From: Bog-473 sp963809715
GTDB lineage: Bacteria; Actinomycetota; Acidimicrobiia; Acidimicrobiales; RAAP-2
DNA: 64,000 nt
Assembly (NCBI GenBank): GCA_963809715.1
Contig: CAWEKO010000004.1
Location: forward strand, 1-64,000
Reading direction: 5' to 3'
Notes under the pieces: model-generated
Told to the model about the DNA's origin: nothing
What the model saw: only the letters and a program-made list of their open reading frames with translations
Databases searched by the model: none
In this document: piece by piece, positions 34,826-43,659 of the stretch
How positions within the stretch are numbered: the stretch's first letter is position 1
Layout: every line of letters begins with the position of its first letter
Position numbers and translations under genes: made by a program

Positions 34826-34944
34826 AACGTCTTGGGCTCTGAGTCCTCCAGCAGGTACTCGAGCCACCGATCCTCGTGGTTGACGTGGCGTCCGAGCCTC
34901 TTGCCGGTAACGACGAATCCTGGGATCGCGTGGTGCCTGCTCAC
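34804..34944 (-). pseudogene. 46-codon ORF resembling the N-terminus of a C1-like cysteine peptidase, cut at the insertion junction
   Basis: From GTG at 34944 the frame reads VSRHHAIPGFVVTGKRLGRH, then VNHEDRWLEYLLEDSEPKT, and it runs out of frame into the crotonase fragment, ending at a TGA formed there. IPGF...KRLGRHVNHEDR resembles the opening of actinobacterial/phage papain-like proteins (LGRHVxHDxRS). This is a weak, memory-based resemblance. The catalytic domain is absent, as if the insertion ended inside the gene. Confidence 0.35.
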
Positions 34945-37413
34945 TGGCAAATCCTACTGGCACGGTGGGTCCGGGGTGCCATTGGGTGGGTTCGGCGGCA
35001 CGTTGGTGCCCGTGAGCGCCCCAGTTGTTCCCGCACTGGACGTAGTTCTCGTTCTGGCTCGGGTTGGCGGAGTGCGACGACGCTACCGCAACGCTCCGAC
35101 AAAGTCGTTGTTCCCGACGGTGAGGTTGTGGGTGTCGTGGGCGTGGATGAAGAGGAGGACGGGTTGCCTGGGCAGGTGTCGATGTTCTGCCCGTCGTTGA
35201 CCGGGAAGGTGTTGTCCGTGATCTTGCGAGTCGACCAGTCCGATGATCTCGGCGGCTGGCTGAGCCGGTGGAGGGGAGGCGCAGCCGAAGGAGTCGAACG
35301 CTGAGAACCCGGCCCCCGTCTCGGTGTTGTGGCTGATGTTCCAGTTGCTCGTCCAGAACTGGGGCGGGACGCCGATCGGCGTGTGAACTTGACCACTTCC
35401 ATGAAGGAGCCGTTGCGCTGTCGGGATGGTGAAGCAACGTTGTTGGTCAAGATGTTGTTCGTCATGGTCAGGTTCTGCTCTTGGACTCCGTTGCCGATGT
35501 CAGTCCCTTGGATGGACGTGAACCACGGGCTGCACCACGACGAGTACGTGTTGCCGGAGATGACGATGTTGTCCTGGGCCGCGAAGATGGGGCAGAGTCC
35601 ACCGGGTAGTGATGTACACCCTGTCGCGCCCGGAAACCCCGTCTGACGCCTCGTCAACCTCGAAGTCCATCATCTCGGTCGGCCAGTGGCTCCAGGTGTT
35701 GTTGATGAACTTGGCTCCGCAGTTCGGGCAGGTCGGCGTCGGTCCGACTGCTTCCACGACGAGTCCGTGGTACCCGCCCCCGCCGCCGTTGAATGTGGAG
35801 TCCGACACCACGACATTCGTGTTGAGCTGATTGCCGAGCCCGAAGTCTTGGGGTAGCTGAAGGCTCATCCCGTCGCCTTGGACGTTGTAGACCCCGATAT
35901 GGGTGAGGGTCAGGTTGACCTCTGCTTCAGCGATGATGCCAGCCGACTTCTCGTACGCGGGGCCATTGCCGTTGCAGTGCGCGTGAGGCCAGCCAATCGC
36001 TCCGAAGATGGACAGATTCTTGATGGTCAGTCCCGTATCCGAGGTCAGAAAGACCACCGGCAACCCGCCGATGTTCTCGTCAGGCTGGCAGACCGTCTGG
36101 ACCAGAGAAGACCCATTGCCATTGATGGTGAGCTTGGTGTGGTCGTGGATGTGAAGGAAGTTCCCCGTATCGGTCACCGTCGAGCCTGCGGGATAAGGGA
36201 AGTTGGGGAAGACTGGGGTGATCGTTATTGGCGTCGTGGAGCCCGCTGGTGAGTCTGAGGTCGTGTGGAATGTCTGTTGTGGCACCTCGCCCGCGGAAGG
36301 GGCGATCGTTACGCTGACCCGGACGGGATGTCGTAGCGAGACGATCCATCAGGGGACAGAGAGGTGATCACACGCAGGGGGATGGCCGTGGCGGTGGTGC
36401 TGTAGGAGAAGTTGGCTGCCTGTCCATCGACGCTGAATGAGGTTGATCCGGGCGGCGTGTCCGTGTTGGTCACGAAGGTCTGGTCGTGGTTCATGGACGG
36501 ATTGGACAGGTACAGATGCGACCCCGAGGGAACGTCGATCGAATTCGCGGGCGAGAAAGCCAGGCTCGTCACGAAGCCCGCAAACTGAGAGCCGGATCGG
36601 AAGGTGGCAGTGGCGGTCGGTTGCCCCGAGATCTTGACGGTCTTTGACCCAGGGGGCGTATCACCGGACGTCGTGAAGGACTGCACTCTGAACCCCTCTG
36701 GGGTTGTGACCGCCACGCTCGACGCATCGGGGATGTCCTGGTTACCCGTGTTCGTCACGTGGAGGCGGGTCACGGTGTCGTCCAGGGTGATTTCTTTGGT
36801 CAGGGTCCCACCGAAGACGAGGCCGTTGGTCAGCGTCGCCGCGCCTGCCGGGTCGTCGATGAACAGGTCGGAGTTCAGGTTCCCAGCCGGGAGCTGGCCG
36901 TCGATTTCCCAGCACGAGTCCTGGGGCAGCGTGAGCGTCGATTTGTCCGGGCTCGAGTTGACGAGTTTCTGGAACTGGACGGTCTGGTCGATGGGCGTCA
37001 CCCCGGTGTGCACCTTCGGAGTCGTGCCGCCCGTGAACGAGTTGACCGATTTCAGCCGGTCCACGCTGTTGTACATGGCGCCGCTGAAGGTAATGGTGTA
37101 CGGACCTCCATTCGGCCCGGTGACTCCGACATCTCCAGGGGTGATGGGCAGACCCGCCCTCGGATTCGTAAGGGCCGAGAAGACATCTCTCGCCGTGGCC
37201 GTGACGGGAAGCGACAGCGTGCGCACAGAGTCCAGCGAGAGCTGCCAGGAGCCTCCAGTCGGAGATCCCACGATGGTCACCGTCTGGATCCCGTTGAACT
37301 GGCAGGAGCTCGAGACGGGGCTGGGCGCACCGAGTTTCTGGGCTTGCTCGAGAGGGCCGTTCGACGGCCCGAGGATGAGCAGTGCGGCGATCAAGAAGAT
37401 CGTCAACGCGTTC
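34823..37413. mobile_element. About 2.6-kb insertion splitting the crotonase gene
   Basis: The crotonase halves end at CCTG (34819-34822) on the left and CCTG (37414-37417) on the right, so a 4-base direct repeat flanks the inserted DNA. The insert has lower GC than its surroundings and carries the beta-helix pseudogene and the peptidase-like fragment, both on the minus strand. No transposase, integrase or terminal inverted repeat is visible, so the mechanism is unknown. It could be part of a decayed prophage or island. Confidence 0.6.
34955..37406 (-). pseudogene. Parallel beta-helix (pectate-lyase-like) surface or tail-spike-like protein, many frameshifts
   Basis: The frame opens near 37406 with a hydrophobic signal-like LTIFLIAALLILGPSNG. 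Ig-like modules follow (VTIVGSPTGGSWQLSLDS, VTGPNGGPYTITFSG; TPPGSKTVKISGQ, TPPGSTSFSVDGQ). Right-handed beta-helix rungs come next (LTIKNLSIFGAIGW, LTLTHIGVYNVQGDGMSLQ, VVVSDSTFNGGGGGYHGLVV, IVISGNTYSSW, LTMTNNILTNNV, NWNISHNTETGAGFSAFDS, NENYVQCGNNW). These rungs fall in alternating frames, with about seven switches between 36300 and 35000. The true end is a TAG at 34955-34957. It lies inside the insertion. Confidence 0.7.
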
Positions 37414-37654
37414 CCTGGCGTGCGGCGAACGGCCGTTTCTTCGCGATCTCTACCGCCGGAGCACAGGTCTCCGCCCCCAGGTCGTCCAGCGGCACCACGT
37501 TGTTGACCATGCCGAGCCGCTGCACCGCGGTGATGAAGGCCTCGTCGAAGTCGTCGCGCATCGGCACCGTCTGCGCGTTGGCCGGCCCGGCCCGGCTGAG
37601 CGTGATCGTGGCGTTCCGCCTTTCCACCTCAGACTCGAGGAACGTCGTCTCCAT
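37403..37654 (-). pseudogene. N-terminal fragment of the interrupted crotonase, with internal deletion
   Basis: From ATG at 37654: METTFLESEVERRNATITLS and ANAQTVPMRDDFDEAF, the crotonase start. It then jumps directly to RLGMVNNVVPLDDLGAETCA and PAVEIAKKRPFAARQ, which in an intact enoyl-CoA hydratase lies some 150 residues further on. The oxyanion-hole and catalytic region is therefore missing. The frame ends GTR-stop just beyond the insertion junction. The rest of the protein is at 34634-34825. Confidence 0.75.
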
Positions 37655-38054
37655 GGTGCGTCCCGCCCCGGGAGACCCTGGATAGGAAATGTGATGCTGA
37701 CTGTAAGTACTTCTACACGTGCTCCTCAACTCGCCTGGTCAACGCGCGCTTGGTGCCGTCGGCACCCAACCGGTCCTCTTCGACAGGTTGATGGCACTAC
37801 CCTCGCCGACTTGGCCCGCCACACCATGCGTGCCGGCCGTGGTCAGAATTCGAAAGGACCGTCTGCCCGGTACGGGCCGTGAACACCGACGAGGAGGGGA
37901 GCCGTACGAGGCGGCAGATCCGGGCGCGATAGCGTGGACACGGCCGCGACCTGGGAAAATGCATCCATGAAGATGGGGCCTTGACGGATCAGCAAGACTC
38001 ACCGCACAACGACTCGAATCGACCCAATGAAGTGATTTCCACCATGGTGAAGCA
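37655..38054 (+). promoter_or_regulatory. 400-bp cysD upstream region with a two-part hairpin and a 4-codon ORF overlapping the start
   Basis: No gene is visible. TCTGCC (37862-37867) pairs with GGCAGA (37913-37918), and inside it GTACGG (37870-37875) pairs with CCGTAC (37902-37907), a bipartite stem about 140 bp before cysD. GGTGCC/GGCACC (37752-37766) forms a smaller hairpin. ATGGTGAAGCAATGA at 38044 encodes MVKQ, and its stop overlaps the cysD ATG. A sulfur-responsive leader is conceivable, but I could not match any known riboswitch. Confidence 0.35.
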
Positions 38055-38993
38055 ATGACGACGACCACGACCACGACGACGACCTCCTCGAAGCGACGGC
38101 TGACCCATTTGCAGCGCCTCGAGGCCGAGAGCATCCACATCATGCGCGAGGCCGCGGCCGAGGCCGAGCACCCGGTGATGCTCTACTCCGTGGGCAAGGA
38201 CAGCTCCGTCATGCTGCACCTGGCCATGAAGGCCTTCTACCCGTCGTTGCCCCCCTTCCCGCTGCTCCACGTGGACACCACGTGGAAGTTCCAGGAGATG
38301 TATGCGTTCCGTGACCGCACGGTGGCGGACTTGGGCTTGGACCTGATCGTCCACCAGAACCCCGAATGCGTGCGGCTGGGCATCAACCCCTTCGACCACG
38401 GCTCGGCGATGCACACCGACATGTGGAAGACCGAGGGCCTCAAGCAGGCGCTCGATCTGAACCAGTTCGACCTCGCCTTCGGTGGGGCACGGCGGGACGA
38501 GGAGAAGTCCCGGGCCAAGGAGCGCGTGTTCTCCATCCGCTCGGCGCAGCACCGGTGGGATCCCAAACGTCAGCGGCCCGAGCTGTGGCGGATCTACAAC
38601 GCCCGCACGAACCCCGGCGAGACCGTGCGGGTCTTCCCGCTCTCGAACTGGACCGAGCTGGACATCTGGCAGTACATCCACCTCGAGGAGATTCCCATTG
38701 TGCCCCTCTACTACGCCGCACCCCGGCCGGTGGTCGAACGCGACGGCACGCTCATCATGGTGGACGACGACCGCATGCCGATGGACGACGGGGAGGTGCC
38801 CGAGCAGCGCAGCGTCCGTTTCCGGACCTTGGGCTGTTACCCGTTGACCGGCGCCATCGAGAGCACGGCGGACACCCTCACCGGGATCATTCAGGAAATG
38901 CTGCTGACGACTTCGTCGGAACGCCAGGGACGGGTCATCGACCACGACTCGTCCGCCTCAATGGAGAAGAAGAAGCAGGAGGGCTACTTCTAG
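38055..38993 (+). CDS. cysD: Sulfate adenylyltransferase subunit 2 (CysD)
   Basis: 312 residues. After a poly-Thr head (ten codons of ACG/ACC) comes THLQRLEAESIHIMREAAAE, then MLYSVGKDSSVMLHLA (PP-loop, ATP pyrophosphatase), FQEMYAFRDRT, FDLAFGGARRDEEKSRAKER, FPLSNWTELDIWQYI and a C-terminal FRTLGCYPLTGAIES. CysD with the CysN GTPase makes adenosine 5'-phosphosulfate from sulfate and ATP. The stop TAG overlaps the GTG of cysNC by one base. Confidence 0.97.
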   Translation: MTTTTTTTTTSSKRRLTHLQRLEAESIHIMREAAAEAEHPVMLYSVGKDSSVMLHLAMKAFYPSLPPFPLLHVDTTWKFQEMYAFRDRTVADLGLDLIVHQNPECVRLGINPFDHGSAMHTDMWKTEGLKQALDLNQFDLAFGGARRDEEKSRAKERVFSIRSAQHRWDPKRQRPELWRIYNARTNPGETVRVFPLSNWTELDIWQYIHLEEIPIVPLYYAAPRPVVERDGTLIMVDDDRMPMDDGEVPEQRSVRFRTLGCYPLTGAIESTADTLTGIIQEMLLTTSSERQGRVIDHDSSASMEKKKQEGYF

Positions 38994-40873
38994 TGGCGCA
39001 CATCGATCCCCTCATCGCGGACGACATCGACGCGTACCTCCACCGCCAGCAGCACAAGTCGTTGCTGCGCTTCATCACCTGCGGCTCGGTCGACGACGGC
39101 AAGAGCACGCTCATCGGGCGCTTCCTCTACGAGTCAAAGCTGGTCTTCGAGGACCACCTGACCGCGCTCGAAGCCGACTCGAAGAAAGTCGGCACCCAGG
39201 GTGGCGAGCTCGACTTCGCGCTCCTGGTGGACGGCCTGGCCGCCGAGCGCGAGCAGGGCATCACGATCGACGTGGCCTACCGGTTCTTCTCGACCGAGAC
39301 TCGCAAGTTCGTGGTGGCCGACACGCCGGGGCACGAGCAGTACACGCGCAACATGGTCACCGGCGCCTCGACGGCCGAAGTCGCCGTGATCCTGGTCGAC
39401 GCCCGCAAGGGAATCCTGACCCAGACGAGGCGCCACAGCTACCTCGTCTCTCTCCTCGGGATCCGCCACGTGGTCCTCGCCGTCAACAAGCTCGACCTGG
39501 TCGACTACTCCCAGGAGGTCTTCGATTCGATCGATGCCGATTACCGCGCCTTCGCCGCGGAGCTCGGAGTCCAGGACATCGTCTCGATCCCGCTGTCCGC
39601 ACTGCGGGGAGACAACGTCACCGAGGCCAGTCCCAACACGCCGTGGTACTCCGGACCGACGCTCATGCAATACCTCGAGGCGATCGAGGTCGACGACGAC
39701 ACGGACACCCAGCCCTTCCGCTTCGTAGCCCAGTGGGTCAACCGCCCCAACCTCGACTTCCGCGGCTACTCCGGGGTCATCGTCGGGGGGACCGTGCGCA
39801 CAGGCGATCGCATCAGGGTCGTGCCGTCGGGCGTCGAGAGCACCATAAGCCGAATCGTCACCTACGACGGCGACCTCGAAGAGGCCGTAGCCGGGGAGTC
39901 GGTGACCATCTGTCTGGCCGACGAGGTCGACGTCAGCCGAGGCGACGTGATCGCGGCGGCGACAGAGCCACCGTTGGTGGCCGACCAATTCGAGACCCAT
40001 GTGGTCTGGATGAGCGAGGAGGAGATGCTGCCGGGGCGCCGCTACCTCGTGAAGATCGGCGGCAGCACCCTGGGTGCCACGGTCGAAGAGCCCAAGTACC
40101 TGGTGAACATCAACACGTTGGAACACATGGCCGCCAAGACACTCGAGCTGAACCAGATCGGCGTGTGCAACCTCACCCTCGAGAAGGCCGTGCCCTTCGA
40201 CCCCTACAAGGACAACCGGGACATGGGTGGCTTCATCATCATCGACCGGATGACGAACAACACCGTCGGCGTCGGCCTCATCCACTTCGCGCTCCGCCGG
40301 GCGGACAACGTGCATTGGCAGGCCATCGAGGTGGACGCAACCGCGCACGCCACGCTCAAGGGCCAGCGCCCCGCAGTGGTCTGGTTCACCGGGCTCTCCG
40401 GCGCCGGCAAGTCGACCATCGCCAACATCGTGGAACGCAAGCTGCACGCGGAGGGCCGGCACACCTACCTGCTCGACGGCGACAACCTCCGGCACGGCCT
40501 CAACAAGGACCTCGGGTTCACCACCGCCGACCGGATCGAGAATGTCCGCCGGACGGCCGAGGTGGCGTCGCTCATGGCCGAAGCCGGCCTCATCGTGCTG
40601 GTCTCGCTCATCTCGCCCTACCGGGCCGAGCGGCGCATGGCCCGTGATCTGGCGGGCGCCAACAACTTCCTCGAGATCTACGTGGACACCCCACTCGAAG
40701 TGGCCGAGTCACGAGACCGCAAGGGCCTCTACGCCAAGGCCCGGCGCGGTGAGATCCCGAACTTCACCGGGATCGGCGCGCCCTACGAGGAGCCCGAGAA
40801 CCCCGAGCTGCACATCTCGACGGCAGAGTACTCACCCGAGCACGCCGCCGACGCGGTCATCAGGCTGCTTTAA
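38993..40873 (+). CDS. cysNC: CysN-CysC fusion: sulfate adenylyltransferase GTPase subunit and APS kinase
   Basis: 626 residues from a GTG that overlaps the cysD stop. Residues 1-440 form the CysN GTPase: FITCGSVDDGKSTLIGRFLY (G1), EREQGITIDVAYRFF (G2), ADTPGHEQYTRNM (G3), NKLDLVDYS (G4), then beta-barrels. From about 455 the APS kinase follows: VVWFTGLSGAGKSTIANIVE, LLDGDNLRHGLNKDLGFT, LVSLISPYRAERRMARDL and FLEIYVDTPLEVAESRDRKG. With CysD it converts sulfate to PAPS, which the sulfotransferase at 18 kb and assimilation could use. Confidence 0.97.
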   Translation: MAHIDPLIADDIDAYLHRQQHKSLLRFITCGSVDDGKSTLIGRFLYESKLVFEDHLTALEADSKKVGTQGGELDFALLVDGLAAEREQGITIDVAYRFFSTETRKFVVADTPGHEQYTRNMVTGASTAEVAVILVDARKGILTQTRRHSYLVSLLGIRHVVLAVNKLDLVDYSQEVFDSIDADYRAFAAELGVQDIVSIPLSALRGDNVTEASPNTPWYSGPTLMQYLEAIEVDDDTDTQPFRFVAQWVNRPNLDFRGYSGVIVGGTVRTGDRIRVVPSGVESTISRIVTYDGDLEEAVAGESVTICLADEVDVSRGDVIAAATEPPLVADQFETHVVWMSEEEMLPGRRYLVKIGGSTLGATVEEPKYLVNINTLEHMAAKTLELNQIGVCNLTLEKAVPFDPYKDNRDMGGFIIIDRMTNNTVGVGLIHFALRRADNVHWQAIEVDATAHATLKGQRPAVVWFTGLSGAGKSTIANIVERKLHAEGRHTYLLDGDNLRHGLNKDLGFTTADRIENVRRTAEVASLMAEAGLIVLVSLISPYRAERRMARDLAGANNFLEIYVDTPLEVAESRDRKGLYAKARRGEIPNFTGIGAPYEEPENPELHISTAEYSPEHAADAVIRLL

Positions 40874-40888
40874 CCGCCAGGACCTGCG

Positions 40889-41665
40889 TCAGCGGTACTG
40901 CGTCGCAGACTTGTCGCGGGGTGGCGGAGGGTTCGGCGGAAAGTTGCCGATCAGCGTGTAGGAGACGCCGTTGTTGAGGGCCGGCGTCCGGGTCATGTCG
41001 AGGGACTCCCAAATCGCCCGGACCGTACCCTGAACGGCCTTCGGGTTCCGACCGGCGATGGACAGCGCGATCTCGCGGGCGCGCTCACGAAGGGCTTCCC
41101 GGGTCACCACCTCGGTGACGAGGCCGAGCCGTAGGGCGGTCGCCGCGGTGATGCGTTCCTCGTTCCCCATGAGAGCCCAGCGCAACACGTCGCCGAGGGG
41201 CACCCCGCGGTGGAGCATGCCCATCGGTTCGAGGGCGCTCACGATCCCCACGTTGGCGTGCGGGTCGAAGAACACGGCGTCCTCGGAGCAGATGACGATG
41301 TCGGACTCATTGACGAAGTACTGGGCGCCACCGGCACAGAGCCCATGCACGGCGCAGACGACCGGCTTCCAGACCTTGTGGTGCAGCTTCGGGCTGAGCG
41401 AGACCCCGGGGTCGTAGCTGTTCCAGGTGTTCTCCTTCATGAACCAGGGCTCCGGGTTCTTGATGTCGATGCCGGTGCAAAAGGCGCGATCACCGTTGGC
41501 CTGCAGGACGACGCAGTAGATGTCGTCGGTCTCACGGACCGTCTCCCAGGCCCAGACCAGGTCGGCGGCCATGGCGTCGTTGAAGGAGTTGAAGCTGTCC
41601 GGACGGTTCAAGGTGATGGTGGCCACATGCTCCGCCACGTCGAACAAGATGGTCTCGCGTTCCAA
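40889..41665 (-). CDS. Enoyl-CoA hydratase/isomerase family protein (crotonase)
   Basis: 258 residues. ATITLNRPDSFNSFNDAMAA opens the crotonase fold, FCTGIDIKNPEPWFM and VHGLCAGGAQYFVNESDIVI give the oxyanion-hole elements, and DPHANVGIVSALEPMGMLHR the active-site stretch. The SAL-E region differs from the paired Glu of classical hydratases, so the exact reaction is open. It ends 15 bp from the cysNC stop (convergent) and is divergent from the SDR gene, 134 bp apart. Confidence 0.9.
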   Translation of the reverse strand: MERETILFDVAEHVATITLNRPDSFNSFNDAMAADLVWAWETVRETDDIYCVVLQANGDRAFCTGIDIKNPEPWFMKENTWNSYDPGVSLSPKLHHKVWKPVVCAVHGLCAGGAQYFVNESDIVICSEDAVFFDPHANVGIVSALEPMGMLHRGVPLGDVLRWALMGNEERITAATALRLGLVTEVVTREALRERAREIALSIAGRNPKAVQGTVRAIWESLDMTRTPALNNGVSYTLIGNFPPNPPPPRDKSATQYR

Positions 41666-41799
41666 GGGGTTCCTCCTGGCCGGCCGGCCGCTCTACTCAG
41701 TACACTCTTTTACCCCGGTTTGCGGCCGGGCGCGGTGGCGGACAGCATCACACACGACCAAAGACAGAAGATTCGAAGGACAGAGGAGAGGAACGAAGC

Positions 41800-42558
41800 G
41801 TGGAGATCCAGGGAAAGAAGGCCGTCATCGTCGGAGGCGCATCGGGCATGGCGAAGGCGTCGGCCGAATTGCTGCGCGAGAAGGGCGCGGACATCGCCAT
41901 CCTGGACCTGCCGACCTCGGCCGGGGCCGAGGTGGCCAAGGGGCTGGGCGGCACCTTCCACGAAGTCGACATCCTCGACACGGCCCAGACGGAGTCCGCG
42001 CTCGCCGACGCCGTGACTGCTCTCGGTGGCCTGCACATCGCGGTGAACACTGCGGGCGGGGGGACGGCCAGGCGCACCCTGAGCAAGGACGGTCCGCATC
42101 CGCTCGAGGACTTCGTGCGGACCATCAACCTCAACCTGGTGGGTACGTTCAACCTCAACCGGCTCCAGGCTGAAGCCATGTCGAAGAACGAGCCCGAAGA
42201 CGAGGAGCGCGGCGTCATCATCGACACCGCGTCGATCGCCGCCTACGAGGGGCAGATCGGGCAAGTGGCCTACTCGGCCGCCAAGGCAGGCATCGTCGGC
42301 ATGGTCTTCACCATGGCCCGCGACCTGGGCAGCCTTGGCATCCGGGCCATGGCCATCGCGCCGAGCCTCTTCAGCACCGGCCTCACCGAGGGCATCCCCG
42401 ATGAGTTCGCCAAGGTGCTGACGAAGGACGCGGCCTTCCCGAAGCGCATGGGCCGGCCCGAGGAGTACGGAAAGCTCGCCGTGGCCATCGTGGAGAACCC
42501 GATGCTCAACGGCCTCTGCATCCGCCTCGACGCCGGCACGCGCTTCGCCCCCAAGTAG
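41800..42558 (+). CDS. Short-chain dehydrogenase/reductase (SDR), HSD10-like
   Basis: 252 residues from GTG after GAGGAGAGGAA. VIVGGASGMAKASAELLREKG is the NAD-binding turn (GGxSGxxxA variant), DLPTSAGAEVAK fixes NAD(H) preference through the aspartate, VNTAGGG is the NNAG-like motif, and DTASIAAYEGQIGQVAYSAAK contains catalytic Ser, Tyr and Lys. The wording is close to the 3-hydroxyacyl-CoA/17-beta-hydroxysteroid dehydrogenase type 10 group. First gene of a run with the hydrolase (14 bp apart) and TesB genes, suiting beta-oxidation of acyl-CoA or steroid side chains. Confidence 0.93.
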   Translation: MEIQGKKAVIVGGASGMAKASAELLREKGADIAILDLPTSAGAEVAKGLGGTFHEVDILDTAQTESALADAVTALGGLHIAVNTAGGGTARRTLSKDGPHPLEDFVRTINLNLVGTFNLNRLQAEAMSKNEPEDEERGVIIDTASIAAYEGQIGQVAYSAAKAGIVGMVFTMARDLGSLGIRAMAIAPSLFSTGLTEGIPDEFAKVLTKDAAFPKRMGRPEEYGKLAVAIVENPMLNGLCIRLDAGTRFAPK

Positions 42559-42572
42559 TCAGGAGGGCCACC

Positions 42573-43616
42573 GTGCGATCGGTCGATCTGCACGTCGACG
42601 TCACCGAGGCGGCGGGCCTCGGGGAGCCGGCGCACGTAGCCCTCACCGTGACAGCGCCGGACGAGTTGCCGGTCGGCGGGCCGCCGGTCGTCTGCTTCGC
42701 CAAGCCCGGCGCCGGGTACTCCCGGGGGTATTTCACCGAGGCACTGCCCGGGCCGGCACCCGGTGTGGCGGCCGGCGCGCAGGCCACCTGGCATGCGGCG
42801 CGCGGCTGGATCATGGTGGCCGTCGACCATCTCGGCGTGGGCGAGAGCTCGCAGCACGACGCTGAGCAGCTGGGTTATACGCCGGTGGTGGCGGCGGCGC
42901 AGGCCGCCGAGACCGAGGTGCGGCAGAAGCTGGCGGCCGGCACCCTGATCGACGGGCTGCCTCCGGTGGATGATCCGCTCACCGTCGGCATCGGGCAGTC
43001 GATGGGTGGTGCGCTCACCATCGTGCAGCAGGGCCGGTTCCACTGCTACGACGGCATCGGGGTGCTGGGCTACAGCCCCCTTCGCACACACCCGAAGACG
43101 GAGCCCGGCACGGCGCCGCTCGGGTTGCCCTGGGTGCCGCGGGACACGGCACCGTCGGAGGGTGTGTTCACCAATGGGTTCGCCCTCAGCCTCGAGAGCG
43201 CGGGCGAGCGCACCGGCACCATGGCCTGGGGTTTCCACTACGACGACGTGGCCCCCGAGGTGGTGCAGCGCGACATGGAGGGCTACCCGTTGCGGGGCGG
43301 CAATCTGCCGGCCTGGGGGTCGGCCAGTGTCCCTTTCACGGTGGCGCTCTGGTCGGTGACACCGGGCGGCGCGCTGGCCGAGGCGGCGGCGGTGCGTACG
43401 CCGGTCCTGGTCGCCCTGGGCGAGCGCGACGTCCTGGTCGATCCGCGCGGCGAGACCCGGGCCTACGAGTCATCACCCAGCGTCGACTTCTTCGTATGCC
43501 CGCGCATGGCCCACATGCACAACTTCGCCGGGACGCGTGAGTTGTTCTGGCAGCGGATACACACGTGGGCGGACTGGGTGCGGAACTGGAAGGCTGCTGG
43601 TCCGGCGAGCGGATGA
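42573..43616 (+). CDS. Alpha/beta hydrolase
   Basis: 347 residues from GTG. PVVCFAKPGAGYSRGYF has the oxyanion region, IMVAVDHLGVGES follows, GIGQSMGGALTIVQQG holds the nucleophile Ser, VLVALGERDVLVDPRGET the acid and MAHMHNFAGTRELFW the catalytic His. A lid segment of about 80 residues lies between the Ser and the acid. No signal peptide. It probably hydrolyses an ester or thioester intermediate in the pathway of its neighbours (SDR upstream, TesB downstream). Confidence 0.88.
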   Translation: MRSVDLHVDVTEAAGLGEPAHVALTVTAPDELPVGGPPVVCFAKPGAGYSRGYFTEALPGPAPGVAAGAQATWHAARGWIMVAVDHLGVGESSQHDAEQLGYTPVVAAAQAAETEVRQKLAAGTLIDGLPPVDDPLTVGIGQSMGGALTIVQQGRFHCYDGIGVLGYSPLRTHPKTEPGTAPLGLPWVPRDTAPSEGVFTNGFALSLESAGERTGTMAWGFHYDDVAPEVVQRDMEGYPLRGGNLPAWGSASVPFTVALWSVTPGGALAEAAAVRTPVLVALGERDVLVDPRGETRAYESSPSVDFFVCPRMAHMHNFAGTRELFWQRIHTWADWVRNWKAAGPASG

Positions 43617-43659
43617 GGCAGGACGAGACCACGTAGCCACGAACGGATGGGAATCGACT

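Noticed and set aside
34823..37413. Insertion sequence with transposase
   Set aside because: No transposase motif in any frame and no terminal inverted repeats found; called an insertion of unknown type.
37655..38054. SAM riboswitch upstream of cysD
   Set aside because: None of the SAM-I or SAM-IV core sequences I know are present; only generic hairpins are seen.
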